In this document: positions 1 through 8,685 of the stretch, piece by piece
How the letters are laid out: every line of letters begins with the position of its first letter
Position numbering within the stretch: position 1 is the first letter of the stretch
Source of the DNA: Affinirhizobium straminoryzae
GTDB taxonomy: Bacteria > Pseudomonadota > Alphaproteobacteria > Rhizobiales > Rhizobiaceae
Length of the DNA: 64,000 nucleotides
Direction: 5' to 3'
Assembly: GCF_007004135.1 (NCBI RefSeq)
Contig: NZ_VJMG01000011.1
Span: forward strand, 62,001 to 126,000
Program-made: the position numbers and the translations under genes
Notes under the pieces: model-generated
Databases searched by the model: none
The model's input: the letters and a program-made list of their open reading frames with translations, nothing else
Told to the model about the DNA's origin: nothing

Positions 1-1368
1 TCCGAATACCGCAAGTTCCACGCGTCCGCCCGTGGCGCGAAGCGGCGCAGCGGAGCGCATGCCGGCGCTGGCCATGCGGCCCATGGCCGATAACAGTCCG
101 TCAGTGCCGCGAGGGCCGATCAGACAGAGGCTGGAGGGGAGCCCGTCGCTGCGCTGTCCCACCGGCACGCTGATTGCCGCAAGATCCAGCAGATTGACGA
201 AGTTGCTGTAGGTGCCCATGTGCGAGTTGTAGCGCACCGGCTCGCGCGCCAGATCGGACATCGTATAGAAACGCGGTATGGTTGGTACGGCGACACAATC
301 GAGCCCCTCCATCAGTCCCTCCACACGCCGCTTCAGTTCTGCAAGGCGATAGAAGGAGTCGAAGGCTTCGATGGCACCCATTTGCCGGGCTTCGCTGAGG
401 ATTCCGAGTGTCACCGGCAGAATGGTGGAGGGCCGCTCCTCGATCAGGGTGCGGAAACGCAGATAGCGCTCCGCAAGCCATGGCCCTTCGTAGAGCAGGC
501 GGCCCGCTTCGATAAAGGCCATGAAATCAAGCTCCACGATCTCCGCGCCAAGATCGGCCAGCCGTTCAAGGTCTGCTTCATAGGCTGCCTCTGCGGCGGA
601 ATCACCAAAGAACTGCCGATGGTCGGGATAAGGCACGCCCACCCTTGGACGTGGCGGCACTGCCCCAAGTGACGGTTCTGGCATTCGGCTCGAATAGGGA
701 TCTTCCGGATCGAAGCCCGCGCAGACCTGCATGACCTTGAAGGCAAGCTCCACCTCCCGTGCAAAGACGGCAACCGTCTCCAGAGAGCGACAGGCCGTGA
801 CCACGCCTGTTGCTGGCAGCAGGCCGAAGGAGGGCTTCAGTCCGACAATGCCGTTCATCGCGGCAGGGATGCGGCCTGCCCCGGCCGTATCCGTGCCGAG
901 CGCAAAATCGACGAAGCCGCGCGCGACCGCAACAGCCGAGCCCGAACTGGAACCACCCGGAATGAGATCGGCGCGCAAAGCATTCTGCGGGATGCCGAAG
1001 GGGGAGCGAACACCGACGAGTCCGGTGGCAAACTGGTCCATGTTCGTCTTGCCGACGAGGATGGCACCTGCGGCCTCCAGCCGCTCCACCACGGTGGCAG
1101 ATCGCTCGGGTGTGTAGGAAAAGGCGGCACAGCCGGCAGTGGTCGGCATGCCTGCCACATCGATATTGTCCTTGACGGCAAACAGCATGCCGTAAAGCGG
1201 CTTGCCGGCAACATCGCCGCCTTCCAGGCATTCCGCCTCGGCCAGCGCCTCCTCCCTCTTTTTCAGTGAGATGAAGACGGATCGATCCCTCAGGGTCTCC
1301 AGCTCGCCATAAACACTGGCAACATCGCGGACGAGCGGGAAGAACGAAGACCGTACGGCTGAACGCAT
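1..1368 (-). CDS. Allophanate hydrolase-type amidase, N-terminal part (cut by window edge); catalytic Ser replaced by Ala
   Basis: Amidase-signature protein; 456 residues are visible from an ATG at 1368, and the frame is still open at base 1. The family (AtzF/DUR1,2 hydrolase) splits allophanate to ammonia and CO2 in urea and triazine nitrogen use. Visible motifs are AVKDNID (Lys66), PGGSSSGSA (Ser140) and GTDTAGAGR. The last residues (VELAVFG) look like the start of the allophanate hydrolase C-terminal domain. Spacings Lys66-Ser140 (74) and Ser140-residue 164 (24) match the AtzF triad Lys91/Ser165/Ser189, but residue 164 is Ala (codon GCA) where the nucleophile Ser is expected (TAGSGR). The protein may therefore be inactive or mutated. 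It is probably a separate transcript, 211 nt from its upstream neighbour. The family call is firm; activity is doubtful. Confidence 0.88.
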   Translation of the reverse strand, partial: MRSAVRSSFFPLVRDVASVYGELETLRDRSVFISLKKREEALAEAECLEGGDVAGKPLYGMLFAVKDNIDVAGMPTTAGCAAFSYTPERSATVVERLEAAGAILVGKTNMDQFATGLVGVRSPFGIPQNALRADLIPGGSSSGSAVAVARGFVDFALGTDTAGAGRIPAAMNGIVGLKPSFGLLPATGVVTACRSLETVAVFAREVELAFKVMQVCAGFDPEDPYSSRMPEPSLGAVPPRPRVGVPYPDHRQFFGDSAAEAAYEADLERLADLGAEIVELDFMAFIEAGRLLYEGPWLAERYLRFRTLIEERPSTILPVTLGILSEARQMGAIEAFDSFYRLAELKRRVEGLMEGLDCVAVPTIPRFYTMSDLAREPVRYNSHMGTYSNFVNLLDLAAISVPVGQRSDGLPSSLCLIGPRGTDGLLSAMGRMASAGMRSAAPLRATGGRVELAVFG

Positions 1369-1421
1369 GGAAGGTTCCGTTGAATGCTGGCGAGCTGATT
1401 TGGAAAGAGTCTACCGGATTC

Positions 1422-1445
1422 CTAAAACAGTTGCAGTCATTTTAG
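1422..1445. promoter_or_regulatory. Inverted repeat upstream of the amidase gene
   Basis: CTAAAA-N12-TTTTAG lies about 55 nt upstream of the amidase start, inside the 211-nt gap (1369-1579) that separates it from the dehydratase gene. It could be an operator for a dimeric regulator. Nothing else is recognisable in this gap. No matching regulator gene is adjacent, so the role is a guess. Confidence 0.3.
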
Positions 1446-1579
1446 CAATTACATGGGGATTTTTGCGCAAGTGATACTGCACAACCTGTCCCAGACGGAA
1501 TCCCGGCATTGCCGATGTAAGGCGAGGGCCTGCTTCCATCCACTCTTGGCTTCCCGGCTGGCCCTGTCGGGGCAGAGGA

Positions 1580-2557
1580 TCACGCGCCGTAGCGGGAGAG
1601 CGCCCCGGAAAAGATGTCCGGATCGACGTTGCCGCCGGATCCGACGGCGATCACCGCATCGCCCTTGATCTCATCTGGACGGAAAAGCGCTGCAGCAAGC
1701 GCCACCGCACCGCCTGGCTCCAGTACAATCTTGAGGCGGCTGAAGGCAAGTGCCACGGCACGCAGCGCCTCCTCATCGCTGACGGCAAGCCCCGGTCCGC
1801 ACAGGCGGCTGGTGATCGGAAACGTCAATCGCCCGGGTTCCGGGGTGATGATCGCATCGCAGATGCTGCCGCCCAGTCGCACATTGCGTTCGATCTGTCC
1901 GCTTTTCAACGAGCGTGCCGTATCATCGAAGCCCTGTGGCTCCACCGGGCGGGCTCTGAGGCCGGGAGCCCGCGCCTCCAGCGCCAGTGCAATCCCGGCG
2001 GTCAACCCGCCACCGCCGCAGCAGACCAGCACGTCGGCCTGCTCTATGCCCTCTTCCCTGGCCTGTCCGGCAATTTCCAGCCCGACCGTTCCCTGCCCGG
2101 CAATCACCTGCGGTTCGTCGAAGGGCTTGATCAGCGTGAGGCCGCGTTGTTCGGCAAGGGCTGCACCCAGCGCGTCGCGATCTTCCCGCTCGCGGTCATA
2201 CAGTACGACCTCGGCCCCATAGGCGCGGGTATTGTCGATCTTCAGCCGCGGTGCATCGGCCGGCATGACGATCACGGCGGCAATGCCATGCAATCTGGCT
2301 GCCAGCGCCACCCCTTGCGCGTGGTTGCCGGAGGAAAAGGCAATCACGCCGCGTTTGCGGACCTCCGGCTCCAGCGCGGAAATCGCCGACCAGGCGCCGC
2401 GAAACTTGAAGGAACCGGTACGCTGCAGGCATTCCGGCTTCACGAAGACGCGCCGGCCGGCGATCTCATCCAGAAAGGGAGAGGAGAGCAGCGGCGTGCG
2501 AAGTGCCCGGTTGCCGATGCGCGTCGCAGCCGCCTCGATCATCTGAATGGTGGTCAT
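1580..2557 (-). CDS. PLP-dependent threonine/serine dehydratase-like protein
   Basis: A 325-aa fold-type II PLP enzyme of the threonine ammonia-lyase family. GSFKFRGA carries the PLP lysine (Lys51), SSGNHAQGVA is the substrate loop and CCGGGGLTAG the phosphate-binding glycine loop. The ATG at 2557 is preferred over an upstream in-frame start because GAGGAAGGG lies just before it. The length fits catabolic single-domain dehydratases; no ACT domain follows. It is the last gene of the minus-strand Liv/GMC/HIBADH operon, so it probably deaminates a hydroxy-amino acid brought in by that transporter. Rhizobial hydroxyectoine-utilisation EutB belongs to the same family, but no other ectoine genes are visible here. 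The exact substrate is unknown. Confidence 0.85.
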   Translation of the reverse strand: MTTIQMIEAAATRIGNRALRTPLLSSPFLDEIAGRRVFVKPECLQRTGSFKFRGAWSAISALEPEVRKRGVIAFSSGNHAQGVALAARLHGIAAVIVMPADAPRLKIDNTRAYGAEVVLYDREREDRDALGAALAEQRGLTLIKPFDEPQVIAGQGTVGLEIAGQAREEGIEQADVLVCCGGGGLTAGIALALEARAPGLRARPVEPQGFDDTARSLKSGQIERNVRLGGSICDAIITPEPGRLTFPITSRLCGPGLAVSDEEALRAVALAFSRLKIVLEPGGAVALAAALFRPDEIKGDAVIAVGSGGNVDPDIFSGALSRYGA

Positions 2558-2665
2558 GCCTGTCTTGCCCTTCCTCATGCCTTGAAGCCGCGGCACGATA
2601 GGACGCATCCGGACGCTGAACAACGGAAATCCGGTCACAGCGGTCGACGGGAGGTGGACTGCGTG

Positions 2666-3547
2666 TCAGCCCGCTCCGCGCAGCATCTCGATGATGGCGG
2701 AAAAGTCGCGCCCGCCCTGCCCGGCCTTGTTGAACAGGCCGTAGAGCTGCGCCGCTGCTGCCCCGAGCGGCGTGGCAGCGCCGGTGGCCAGAGCCGCCTG
2801 TTGCGCAAGCTTGAGGTCCTTCAGCATCAGGCCGGCGGCAAAGCCCGGCACGTAATCCCTGTTAGCGGGCGAGGTCGGCACGGGACCGGGCACGGGGCAA
2901 TAACTGGTGAGCGACCAGCACTGGCCCGAAGACGTCGAGGCGACGTCATAGAGGGCCTGATGCGAGAGGCCGAGCTTTTCGCCAAGCGCGAAGGCTTCGC
3001 AGACGGCGATCATCGAGATGCCAAGGATCATGTTGTTGCAGATTTTGGCGGCCTGCCCTGCACCTGTCGCGCCGCAATGCACGATCTTGCGGCCCATCGC
3101 CTCCAGCAGCGGAAGAGCGCGCGCAAAGGTATCGCCGGTGCCGCCCACCATGAAGGTCAAGCTCCCGGCACTGGCGCCCCCCGTGCCCCCGGACACCGGC
3201 GCGTCGAGGCTCGCAAGGCCGGCGCTCTCGGCAATCGCATGCGCCTTGCGAGCGCTTTCCACATCGATTGTGGAGCAATCGATCACCAGGCTGCCGGGTC
3301 TTGCCTTGCCGGCAATGTCCGTCCAGACGGTCACCACATGCACACCGGCCGGCAGCATGGTGATGATGACCTCGGCTGCCCGGATTGCGTCCAGAAGATC
3401 GGCGGCAAGTTCAAGGCCTGCATCGCTGGCCGCATCACGCGCAGAGGAAGACAGATCGAATCCCTTGACGGCGTGCCCGGCCTTCAGAAGGTTGGCGGCC
3501 ATCGGCAGCCCCATATTGCCGAGGCCGATGAATGCGATACTGGCCAT
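2666..3547 (-). CDS. 3-hydroxyisobutyrate dehydrogenase-family NAD(P) dehydrogenase
   Basis: A 293-aa beta-hydroxyacid dehydrogenase. The N-terminus has the Rossmann motif FIGLGNMG, followed by the substrate-binding motif DAPVSGG (about residues 115-121) and GAGQAAKICNN with the catalytic lysine (about Lys168). The family oxidises 3-hydroxyisobutyrate, tartronate semialdehyde and similar C3-C4 hydroxyacids. It lies 33 nt downstream of the GMC dehydrogenase gene and upstream of the dehydratase gene in the same operon, which suggests sequential oxidation of an alcohol taken up by the Liv-type transporter. Valine catabolism (MmsB) is possible, but no mmsA or acyl-CoA genes are nearby, so substrate assignment is open. 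Confidence 0.9.
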   Translation of the reverse strand: MASIAFIGLGNMGLPMAANLLKAGHAVKGFDLSSSARDAASDAGLELAADLLDAIRAAEVIITMLPAGVHVVTVWTDIAGKARPGSLVIDCSTIDVESARKAHAIAESAGLASLDAPVSGGTGGASAGSLTFMVGGTGDTFARALPLLEAMGRKIVHCGATGAGQAAKICNNMILGISMIAVCEAFALGEKLGLSHQALYDVASTSSGQCWSLTSYCPVPGPVPTSPANRDYVPGFAAGLMLKDLKLAQQAALATGAATPLGAAAAQLYGLFNKAGQGGRDFSAIIEMLRGAG

Positions 3548-3580
3548 CTTTTCTCTCCTCCCTCTTGGAGTTCTTGTTGT

Positions 3581-5176
3581 CTATCTGTTGTCGGCGAGGA
3601 TCATCTCGGCCGCCTTTTCGGCGATCATGATCGTTGGCGAATTGGTGTTGCCGGAGGTGATGGTCGGCATGACGGAGGCATCCGCGATGCGGAGCCGACC
3701 GAGTGCCCGCAGCCGCAGGCGCGGATCGACGACGCTGTCGGGATCTGTGCCCATCCGGCAGGTGCCGACGGGATGGAAGATGGTGGTGCCAATGTGACCT
3801 GCTGCCTCCACCAACTCCTCCTCCGTCTCGTAGGACGACCCCGGCTTGTATTCCTCGGGCTGGAATTTTGCGAAGGACGGTTGCCGCGCGATGGTGCGGG
3901 CAAGGCGGATCGCCTTCACGGCCACCTGCCGGTCGCTTGCGGCGGACAGATACTGCGGCGCGATGCGCGGCTGCTGCGCGAAATCGGGTGAACGGACATG
4001 AACGGAACCGCGGCTGTCCGGCCTCAGGTTGCACACGCTTGCGGTCACCGCCGGAAAACGGTGAACGGGATCGCCGAACTTGTCGAGCGATACGGGCTGG
4101 ACGTGAAACTGCAGATCAGGCGTCTCCTTCTCAGGCCCGGACCGCGTGAAGATGCCAAGCTGGCTGGGCGCCATCGACATCGGTCCGGAGCGGCGCAAAA
4201 GATACTCAAGGCCGATCGCGGCCTTGCCGAGGAAGGCCGAGGCTTTTTCGTTGAGGGTCGGAACGCCCGTGACCTTGAAGACAACGCGGAGCTGGAGATG
4301 GTCCTGCAGGTTGGCGCCGACGGCCGGCATCTCCCGTACCACGTCGATGCCCGCCTCCTTCAGGACGACGGGATCACCGATGCCGGACAATTCCAGGAGA
4401 TGCGGCGAGCCAATCGCGCCGGCCGACAAGACCGTCTCCCGACGAGCCCGGAAGCGCTTGCTCACGCCGTCATGACGTACCTGGACGCCCGCGACCGCGT
4501 CATCCTCGATGATCAGCCGCTCCGCATGTGCCTTGGTCAGCACCGTCAGATTGCCGCGGGCAAGGGCCGGTCGCAGGAAGGCCTTGGCGGTGTTCCAGCG
4601 CACACCGGACCGCTGGTTGACGTCGAAATAGCCGCTGCCTTCGTTGGTGCCGCGGTTGAAATCGGCGGTTTCGGGAATGCCTGCCTCCTTCGCCGCCTGC
4701 TGGAAGGCCTCGAGCACCGCCCAGCGTACGCGCGCTCGCTCCACCCGCCATTCGCCACCGGCGCCATGCATCTCGTCGGCGCCTTTGTAGAAATCCTCGG
4801 ATTTGCGAAACAGCGGCAGTACGTCGTCCCAGCCCCATCCCTCGCAGCCCAGCTGTCGCCACTGGTCGTAGTCGCGCGCCTGGCCGCGCATGTAGATCAT
4901 GCCGTTGATGGACGAGCAGCCGCCCAGCACCTTGCCGCGGGGGTAGTTCAGCGCGCGGCCGTTCAGTCCCTCTTCCTTCTCCGTGGTGAAACACCAGTCG
5001 GTGCGGGGATTGTTGATGCAGTAGAGATAGCCGACCGGAATATGGATCCAGTGATAGTTGTCATTGCCGCCAGCTTCCAGAAGAAGCACGCGCGTGTTGC
5101 GATCCGCGGCCAGCCGGTTGGCGAGCACGCAGCCGGCCGATCCGGCGCCGATCACGATAAAGTCGAAGGTCTCCAT
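3581..5176 (-). CDS. GMC-family FAD alcohol dehydrogenase (choline dehydrogenase-like)
   Basis: A 531-aa GMC oxidoreductase. FAD-binding VIGAGSAGCVLANRL is at the N-terminus, LLLEAG follows, the GMC signature region (NYPRGKVLGGCSSING) is near residue 85, and the C-terminal active-site region reads FHPVGTCRMG with SGNTNSPTIMIAEKAAEMI at the end. The ATG at 5176 was chosen over the longer frame because a GGAG sits about 8 nt upstream and FAD motifs normally start within the first ten residues. It follows livM in the same direction after 106 nt. GMC enzymes oxidise choline, aliphatic or aromatic alcohols and polyethylene glycol; nothing here fixes the substrate, and betB/betI are absent, so a betA name is not justified. 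Confidence 0.9.
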   Translation of the reverse strand: METFDFIVIGAGSAGCVLANRLAADRNTRVLLLEAGGNDNYHWIHIPVGYLYCINNPRTDWCFTTEKEEGLNGRALNYPRGKVLGGCSSINGMIYMRGQARDYDQWRQLGCEGWGWDDVLPLFRKSEDFYKGADEMHGAGGEWRVERARVRWAVLEAFQQAAKEAGIPETADFNRGTNEGSGYFDVNQRSGVRWNTAKAFLRPALARGNLTVLTKAHAERLIIEDDAVAGVQVRHDGVSKRFRARRETVLSAGAIGSPHLLELSGIGDPVVLKEAGIDVVREMPAVGANLQDHLQLRVVFKVTGVPTLNEKASAFLGKAAIGLEYLLRRSGPMSMAPSQLGIFTRSGPEKETPDLQFHVQPVSLDKFGDPVHRFPAVTASVCNLRPDSRGSVHVRSPDFAQQPRIAPQYLSAASDRQVAVKAIRLARTIARQPSFAKFQPEEYKPGSSYETEEELVEAAGHIGTTIFHPVGTCRMGTDPDSVVDPRLRLRALGRLRIADASVMPTITSGNTNSPTIMIAEKAAEMILADNR

Positions 5177-5282
5177 ATCCTGTCTCCACAGGGCGCCATC
5201 CTCGCAGACCACAAGTCCGCAAAATGGCGTCTTTCAGCGATGGTTCGAAATGGGCCGGCGCCGCAATGACCCGGCCCGAGGG

Positions 5283-6293
5283 TCAGTGTCGGTGATCGAG
5301 CCCCAGCCGGCGGCCGAGCCGCGAGGCATTGAACTCGCCTATAATGCCGCGCCGGAAGAGCAGCACGCAGACCATGAACACCACTCCGGTGATGATGGTG
5401 ACCGGGAATCCGGTCGTGGCGAGATAATTGCCGAGCCCGACGATGAAACCGGCCCCGACGACCGGCCCGAACATCGTGCCGATGCCGCCGAGCAGCGTCA
5501 TCAGGATAACCTCGCCGGACATCTGCCAGCCGACATCGGTCAGCGTGGCGAACTGGAAGACGAGCGCCTTCAGTCCACCGGCAAGCCCTGCCATGGCGGC
5601 GGAAAAAACGAAGGCTCCGAGTTTGTAGCGCTGCACGGAATAGCCGAGCGAGGTGGCGCGCGCCTCGTTTTCCCGGATCGATTTCAGGATCATTCCGAAG
5701 GGCGAATGGACGAAGCGCCAGATCAAAAAAAGGCCGATCAGGAAGGTGCCGGCGACCGTGTAATACATGGCCAGCGGCTGGTTGAGATCGATCATGCCGA
5801 GCAGATGCCCGCGCGGGACGGACTGGATGCCGTCCTCGCCTTGCGTGAATTTCGCCTGGAGGCAGAAGAAGAAGAACATCTGCGACAGCGCCAGCGTGAT
5901 CATGGCGAAGTAGATGCCCTGACGGCGGATGGCGAGCGCGCCCATCACGAACCCAAGGGCTGCGGCCCCGATGACGCCGGTCAGGATGCCGAGCTCCGGG
6001 GGAAAACCCCATTCCTTGACGGCATGGGCAGTGAAATAGGCGGCTCCCCCGAAGAAGGCCGCATGGCCGAAGGACAGGAGGCCGGTATAACCCAGCAGCA
6101 CGTTGAAGGCACAGGCGAACAGGGCAAAGCACAGCACCTTCATCAGGAAGATCGGATAGACGAAAAAGGGTGCTGCGAGAAGCAGAGCGAGGGCGAGAAG
6201 CGCCAGCCCCAGTCTCAGGCCGGATGCGCCAGCCGGAACCACGCTGTCTGCGGCCGCGATGCTGGCGGGAGCGGTGGAATGCGTGCGTGCCAT
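5283..6293 (-). CDS. livM: Branched-chain amino acid-type ABC transporter permease LivM
   Basis: A 336-aa inner-membrane permease of the HAAT family with many hydrophobic segments and the LivM-typical stretches GYTGLLSFGHAAFFGG and LGGIGTMFGPVVGA. The ATG at 6293 follows the livH stop by 2 nt and gives a normal N-terminus; the longer open frame upstream overlaps livH and was rejected. It pairs with LivH to form the channel of an importer that also uses LivG, LivF and the periplasmic protein encoded by this operon. HAAT systems carry amino acids, but also urea, amides and aromatic acids, so the substrate is not set by the permease. Confidence 0.9.
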   Translation of the reverse strand: MARTHSTAPASIAAADSVVPAGASGLRLGLALLALALLLAAPFFVYPIFLMKVLCFALFACAFNVLLGYTGLLSFGHAAFFGGAAYFTAHAVKEWGFPPELGILTGVIGAAALGFVMGALAIRRQGIYFAMITLALSQMFFFFCLQAKFTQGEDGIQSVPRGHLLGMIDLNQPLAMYYTVAGTFLIGLFLIWRFVHSPFGMILKSIRENEARATSLGYSVQRYKLGAFVFSAAMAGLAGGLKALVFQFATLTDVGWQMSGEVILMTLLGGIGTMFGPVVGAGFIVGLGNYLATTGFPVTIITGVVFMVCVLLFRRGIIGEFNASRLGRRLGLDHRH

Positions 6294-6295
6294 GA

Positions 6296-7183
6296 TCAGG
6301 CCTCCCGTCCGAAGAGGCCTGCCGGCCGGATGAGCAGAACGATCGCCATGATGACGAAGACCACGATGTTGGATGCCTCCGGATAAAAGACCTTGGTGAG
6401 GCCCTCGGCGATGCCCAGCATGTAGCCGGTGATGATCGACCCCATGATCGAGCCCATGCCGCCGACGACGACCACGGCAAACACGACGATGATGATGTTG
6501 GATCCCATCAGCGGTGACACCTGGTAGACGGGTGCGGCCAGCACGCCGGCAAAGGCGGCAAGCGCGACGCCGAGGCCATAGGTGAAGGTGAGAAGGACAG
6601 GCACGTTGACGCCGAAGGCCTGCACCAGCGTTGCGTTTTCGGTCGCGGCGCGCAGATAGGCGCCAAGCTTCGTCCGCTCGATCAGGAACCACGTCGCAAG
6701 GCAGACGACGAGGGAGACGACGACCACCCAGCCACGATAGATCGGCAGGAACATGAAGCCGAGATTGGTGCCGCCCGCCAGGGCCGCCGGTGTGGCATAG
6801 GGCTGGCCCGAGGCACCATAGATATAGCGGAAGGTGCCTTCCAGCGTCAGCGCCAGACCGAAGGTGAACAGAAGGCCGTAAAGCGGATCAAGCGCATAGA
6901 GCCGCCGCAGGAAAAGGCGCTCAACGACGGTACCGAGCAGGCCGACGATGACGGGCGCCAGGATGAGCGCCGGCCAGTAGCCGATGCCGGCAAAGGTCAG
7001 CAGCAGATAGGCGGTAAAGGCCCCCAGCATGTACTGCGCGCCATGGGCGAAGTTGATCATGCGCAACAGGCCGAAGATGATGGCAAGCCCGAGCGACAGC
7101 AGCGCATAGAAGGACCCGTTGATCAGGCCGATCAGCAACTGTCCGAGCAGCGCCTGAAGCGGGACGCCGAAGATCATCGTCAT
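6296..7183 (-). CDS. livH: Branched-chain amino acid-type ABC transporter permease LivH
   Basis: A 295-aa integral membrane protein with the LivH N-terminal pattern LLIGLINGSFYALLSLGLAIIFGLLRMINFAHG and a C-terminal GGMGSIMGSIITGYMLGIAEG segment close to the usual transmission motif. It starts 4 nt after livF ends and is followed at once by livM, so the four transporter genes are translationally coupled. It acts in the inner membrane as partner of LivM. Confidence 0.92.
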   Translation of the reverse strand: MTMIFGVPLQALLGQLLIGLINGSFYALLSLGLAIIFGLLRMINFAHGAQYMLGAFTAYLLLTFAGIGYWPALILAPVIVGLLGTVVERLFLRRLYALDPLYGLLFTFGLALTLEGTFRYIYGASGQPYATPAALAGGTNLGFMFLPIYRGWVVVVSLVVCLATWFLIERTKLGAYLRAATENATLVQAFGVNVPVLLTFTYGLGVALAAFAGVLAAPVYQVSPLMGSNIIIVVFAVVVVGGMGSIMGSIITGYMLGIAEGLTKVFYPEASNIVVFVIMAIVLLIRPAGLFGREA

Positions 7184-7187
7184 GGCA

Positions 7188-7886
7188 TCATACCCCCAGA
7201 ACCTTGTGCAGCATGTCCATGCGCTCGGGCAGTTCCTTCACGGGGAACTCCGAGACCACCTGGCCATGGTCCATCAGATAGAAACGATCGGCGATCCGGG
7301 CGGCAAAACGGAAATTCTGTTCCACCAGCACCACGGTCATGCCGCGTTCCTTGAGCGTTTTCAGGACTTCGCCGATGCGCTGGACGATGACCGGGGCAAG
7401 CCCTTCCGTCGGCTCGTCCAGCAGCAGCACCTTGACGCCGGTGCGCAGGATGCGGGCAATCGCCAGCATCTGCTGCTCGCCTCCCGACAGGCGCGTGCCG
7501 GGGCTGTTACGCCGCTCGTAGAGATTGGGAAACAGCTCGAAGATTTCCTCGACTGACATGCCCTGCCCCACTGCCGGCGGCAGCATCAGGTTTTCGAGCA
7601 CGTTCAGCGAAGCGAAGATGCCGCGCTCTTCCGGTACGTAGCCCAGCCCGCAATGGGCGGTGCGGTGCAGCGGCACCTGCATCAGATCGTGGCCGGCGAG
7701 CCGGATTTCGCCGCGCCGCTTGCGCAGGATGCCGACGATGCTGCGCAGCGTCGTCGTCTTGCCGACGCCGTTCCTGCCGAGAATGGTGACCATCTCGCCT
7801 TCGCCCACCTGCATGTCTACGCCGTGCAGCACGTGGCTTTCGCCATACCAGGCGTTCAGTCCCCTGATGTCGAGAAGTGCGGTCAT
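7188..7886 (-). CDS. livF: ABC transporter ATP-binding protein LivF
   Basis: A 232-aa ATPase. Walker A GRNGVGKTT is near residue 38, the signature is LSGGEQQMLAIAR and Walker B is LLLDEPTEGLAP. The short length and LSGGEQQ signature separate LivF from LivG. It ends 4 nt before livH and starts 1 nt after the livG stop. It powers the Liv-type importer at the cytoplasmic face. Confidence 0.93.
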   Translation of the reverse strand: MTALLDIRGLNAWYGESHVLHGVDMQVGEGEMVTILGRNGVGKTTTLRSIVGILRKRRGEIRLAGHDLMQVPLHRTAHCGLGYVPEERGIFASLNVLENLMLPPAVGQGMSVEEIFELFPNLYERRNSPGTRLSGGEQQMLAIARILRTGVKVLLLDEPTEGLAPVIVQRIGEVLKTLKERGMTVVLVEQNFRFAARIADRFYLMDHGQVVSEFPVKELPERMDMLHKVLGV

Positions 7887-7887
7887 C

Positions 7888-8670
7888 TCACGCCTCCTCC
7901 GTACCCATATAGGCGGTGCGCACGCGTGGATCGCGGCTCACCGTGTCGTAGTCTCCTTCTGCCAGGATCTCGCCCCTCTGCAGCACGGTCACGTGCTGGC
8001 AGAGATCGGCGACAACGGAGAGATTGTGCTCCACCATCAGCACCGCCCTGGTCTTTGCCACCTCGCGGATCAGATTGGCGATGGTGCCGATATCCTCCTG
8101 GCCCATGCCGGCCATCGGCTCGTCGAGCAGCAGCACCTTGGGATCGAGCGCCAGCGTGGTGGCAATCTCCAGAACCCGCTTTCGCCCATAGGAGAGATCG
8201 GCAGCAAGTGCATTGCGCTCGCGGGTCAGGCCGACCGAGGCAAGCAGCGCTTCGGCCTGTTCGTTCAGCCTGTTCAGCGCCGAAAGGGGTTGCCAGAACT
8301 GGTAGGACAGATGGTTGTTGCGCTGGAGGGCGACACGGACATTGTCCAGCACAGACAGATGCGGAAAAACGGCTGAAATCTGGAAGGACCGCACCAGGCC
8401 CATGCGCGCCACCTTGTCCGGTGGCGTGCGGGTGATGTCCTGTCCCATCAGCATGATCGAACCGGCAGTCGGCTGCAGGAACTTGGTCAGAAGGTTGAAG
8501 ACGGTCGTCTTGCCTGCGCCATTCGGGCCTATGAGTGCATGGACCTCGGCATGACGGACGTCGATATCGACGTCGCGCACGGCGGTGAAGGCGCCGAAAT
8601 CCCGGCGCAGGCCGCGGGCGGAGAGAACCGCCTGCGATTCCGGCTGCTGGTGTTGGACAGCGTTCGTCAT
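7888..8670 (-). CDS. livG: ABC transporter ATP-binding protein LivG
   Basis: A 260-aa ATPase with Walker A GPNGAGKTT, the LivG-type signature LSYGRKRVLEIA, Walker B LLLDEPMAGMG and H-loop MVEHN. LSYG rather than LSGG is usual for LivG. It is the second gene of the operon, 15 nt after the solute-binding protein gene, and forms the nucleotide-binding pair with LivF. Confidence 0.93.
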   Translation of the reverse strand: MTNAVQHQQPESQAVLSARGLRRDFGAFTAVRDVDIDVRHAEVHALIGPNGAGKTTVFNLLTKFLQPTAGSIMLMGQDITRTPPDKVARMGLVRSFQISAVFPHLSVLDNVRVALQRNNHLSYQFWQPLSALNRLNEQAEALLASVGLTRERNALAADLSYGRKRVLEIATTLALDPKVLLLDEPMAGMGQEDIGTIANLIREVAKTRAVLMVEHNLSVVADLCQHVTVLQRGEILAEGDYDTVSRDPRVRTAYMGTEEA

Positions 8671-8685
8671 CGGCGCCTTCCAGCC

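Noticed and set aside
2147-3991. 614-aa plus-strand open frame
   Set aside because: Antisense to the dehydratase, HIBADH and GMC genes; no family motif. High GC at third positions keeps the opposite frame open.
3581-5176. betA (choline dehydrogenase)
   Set aside because: GMC motifs are generic; betB and betI are absent and the operon starts with a Liv-type importer.
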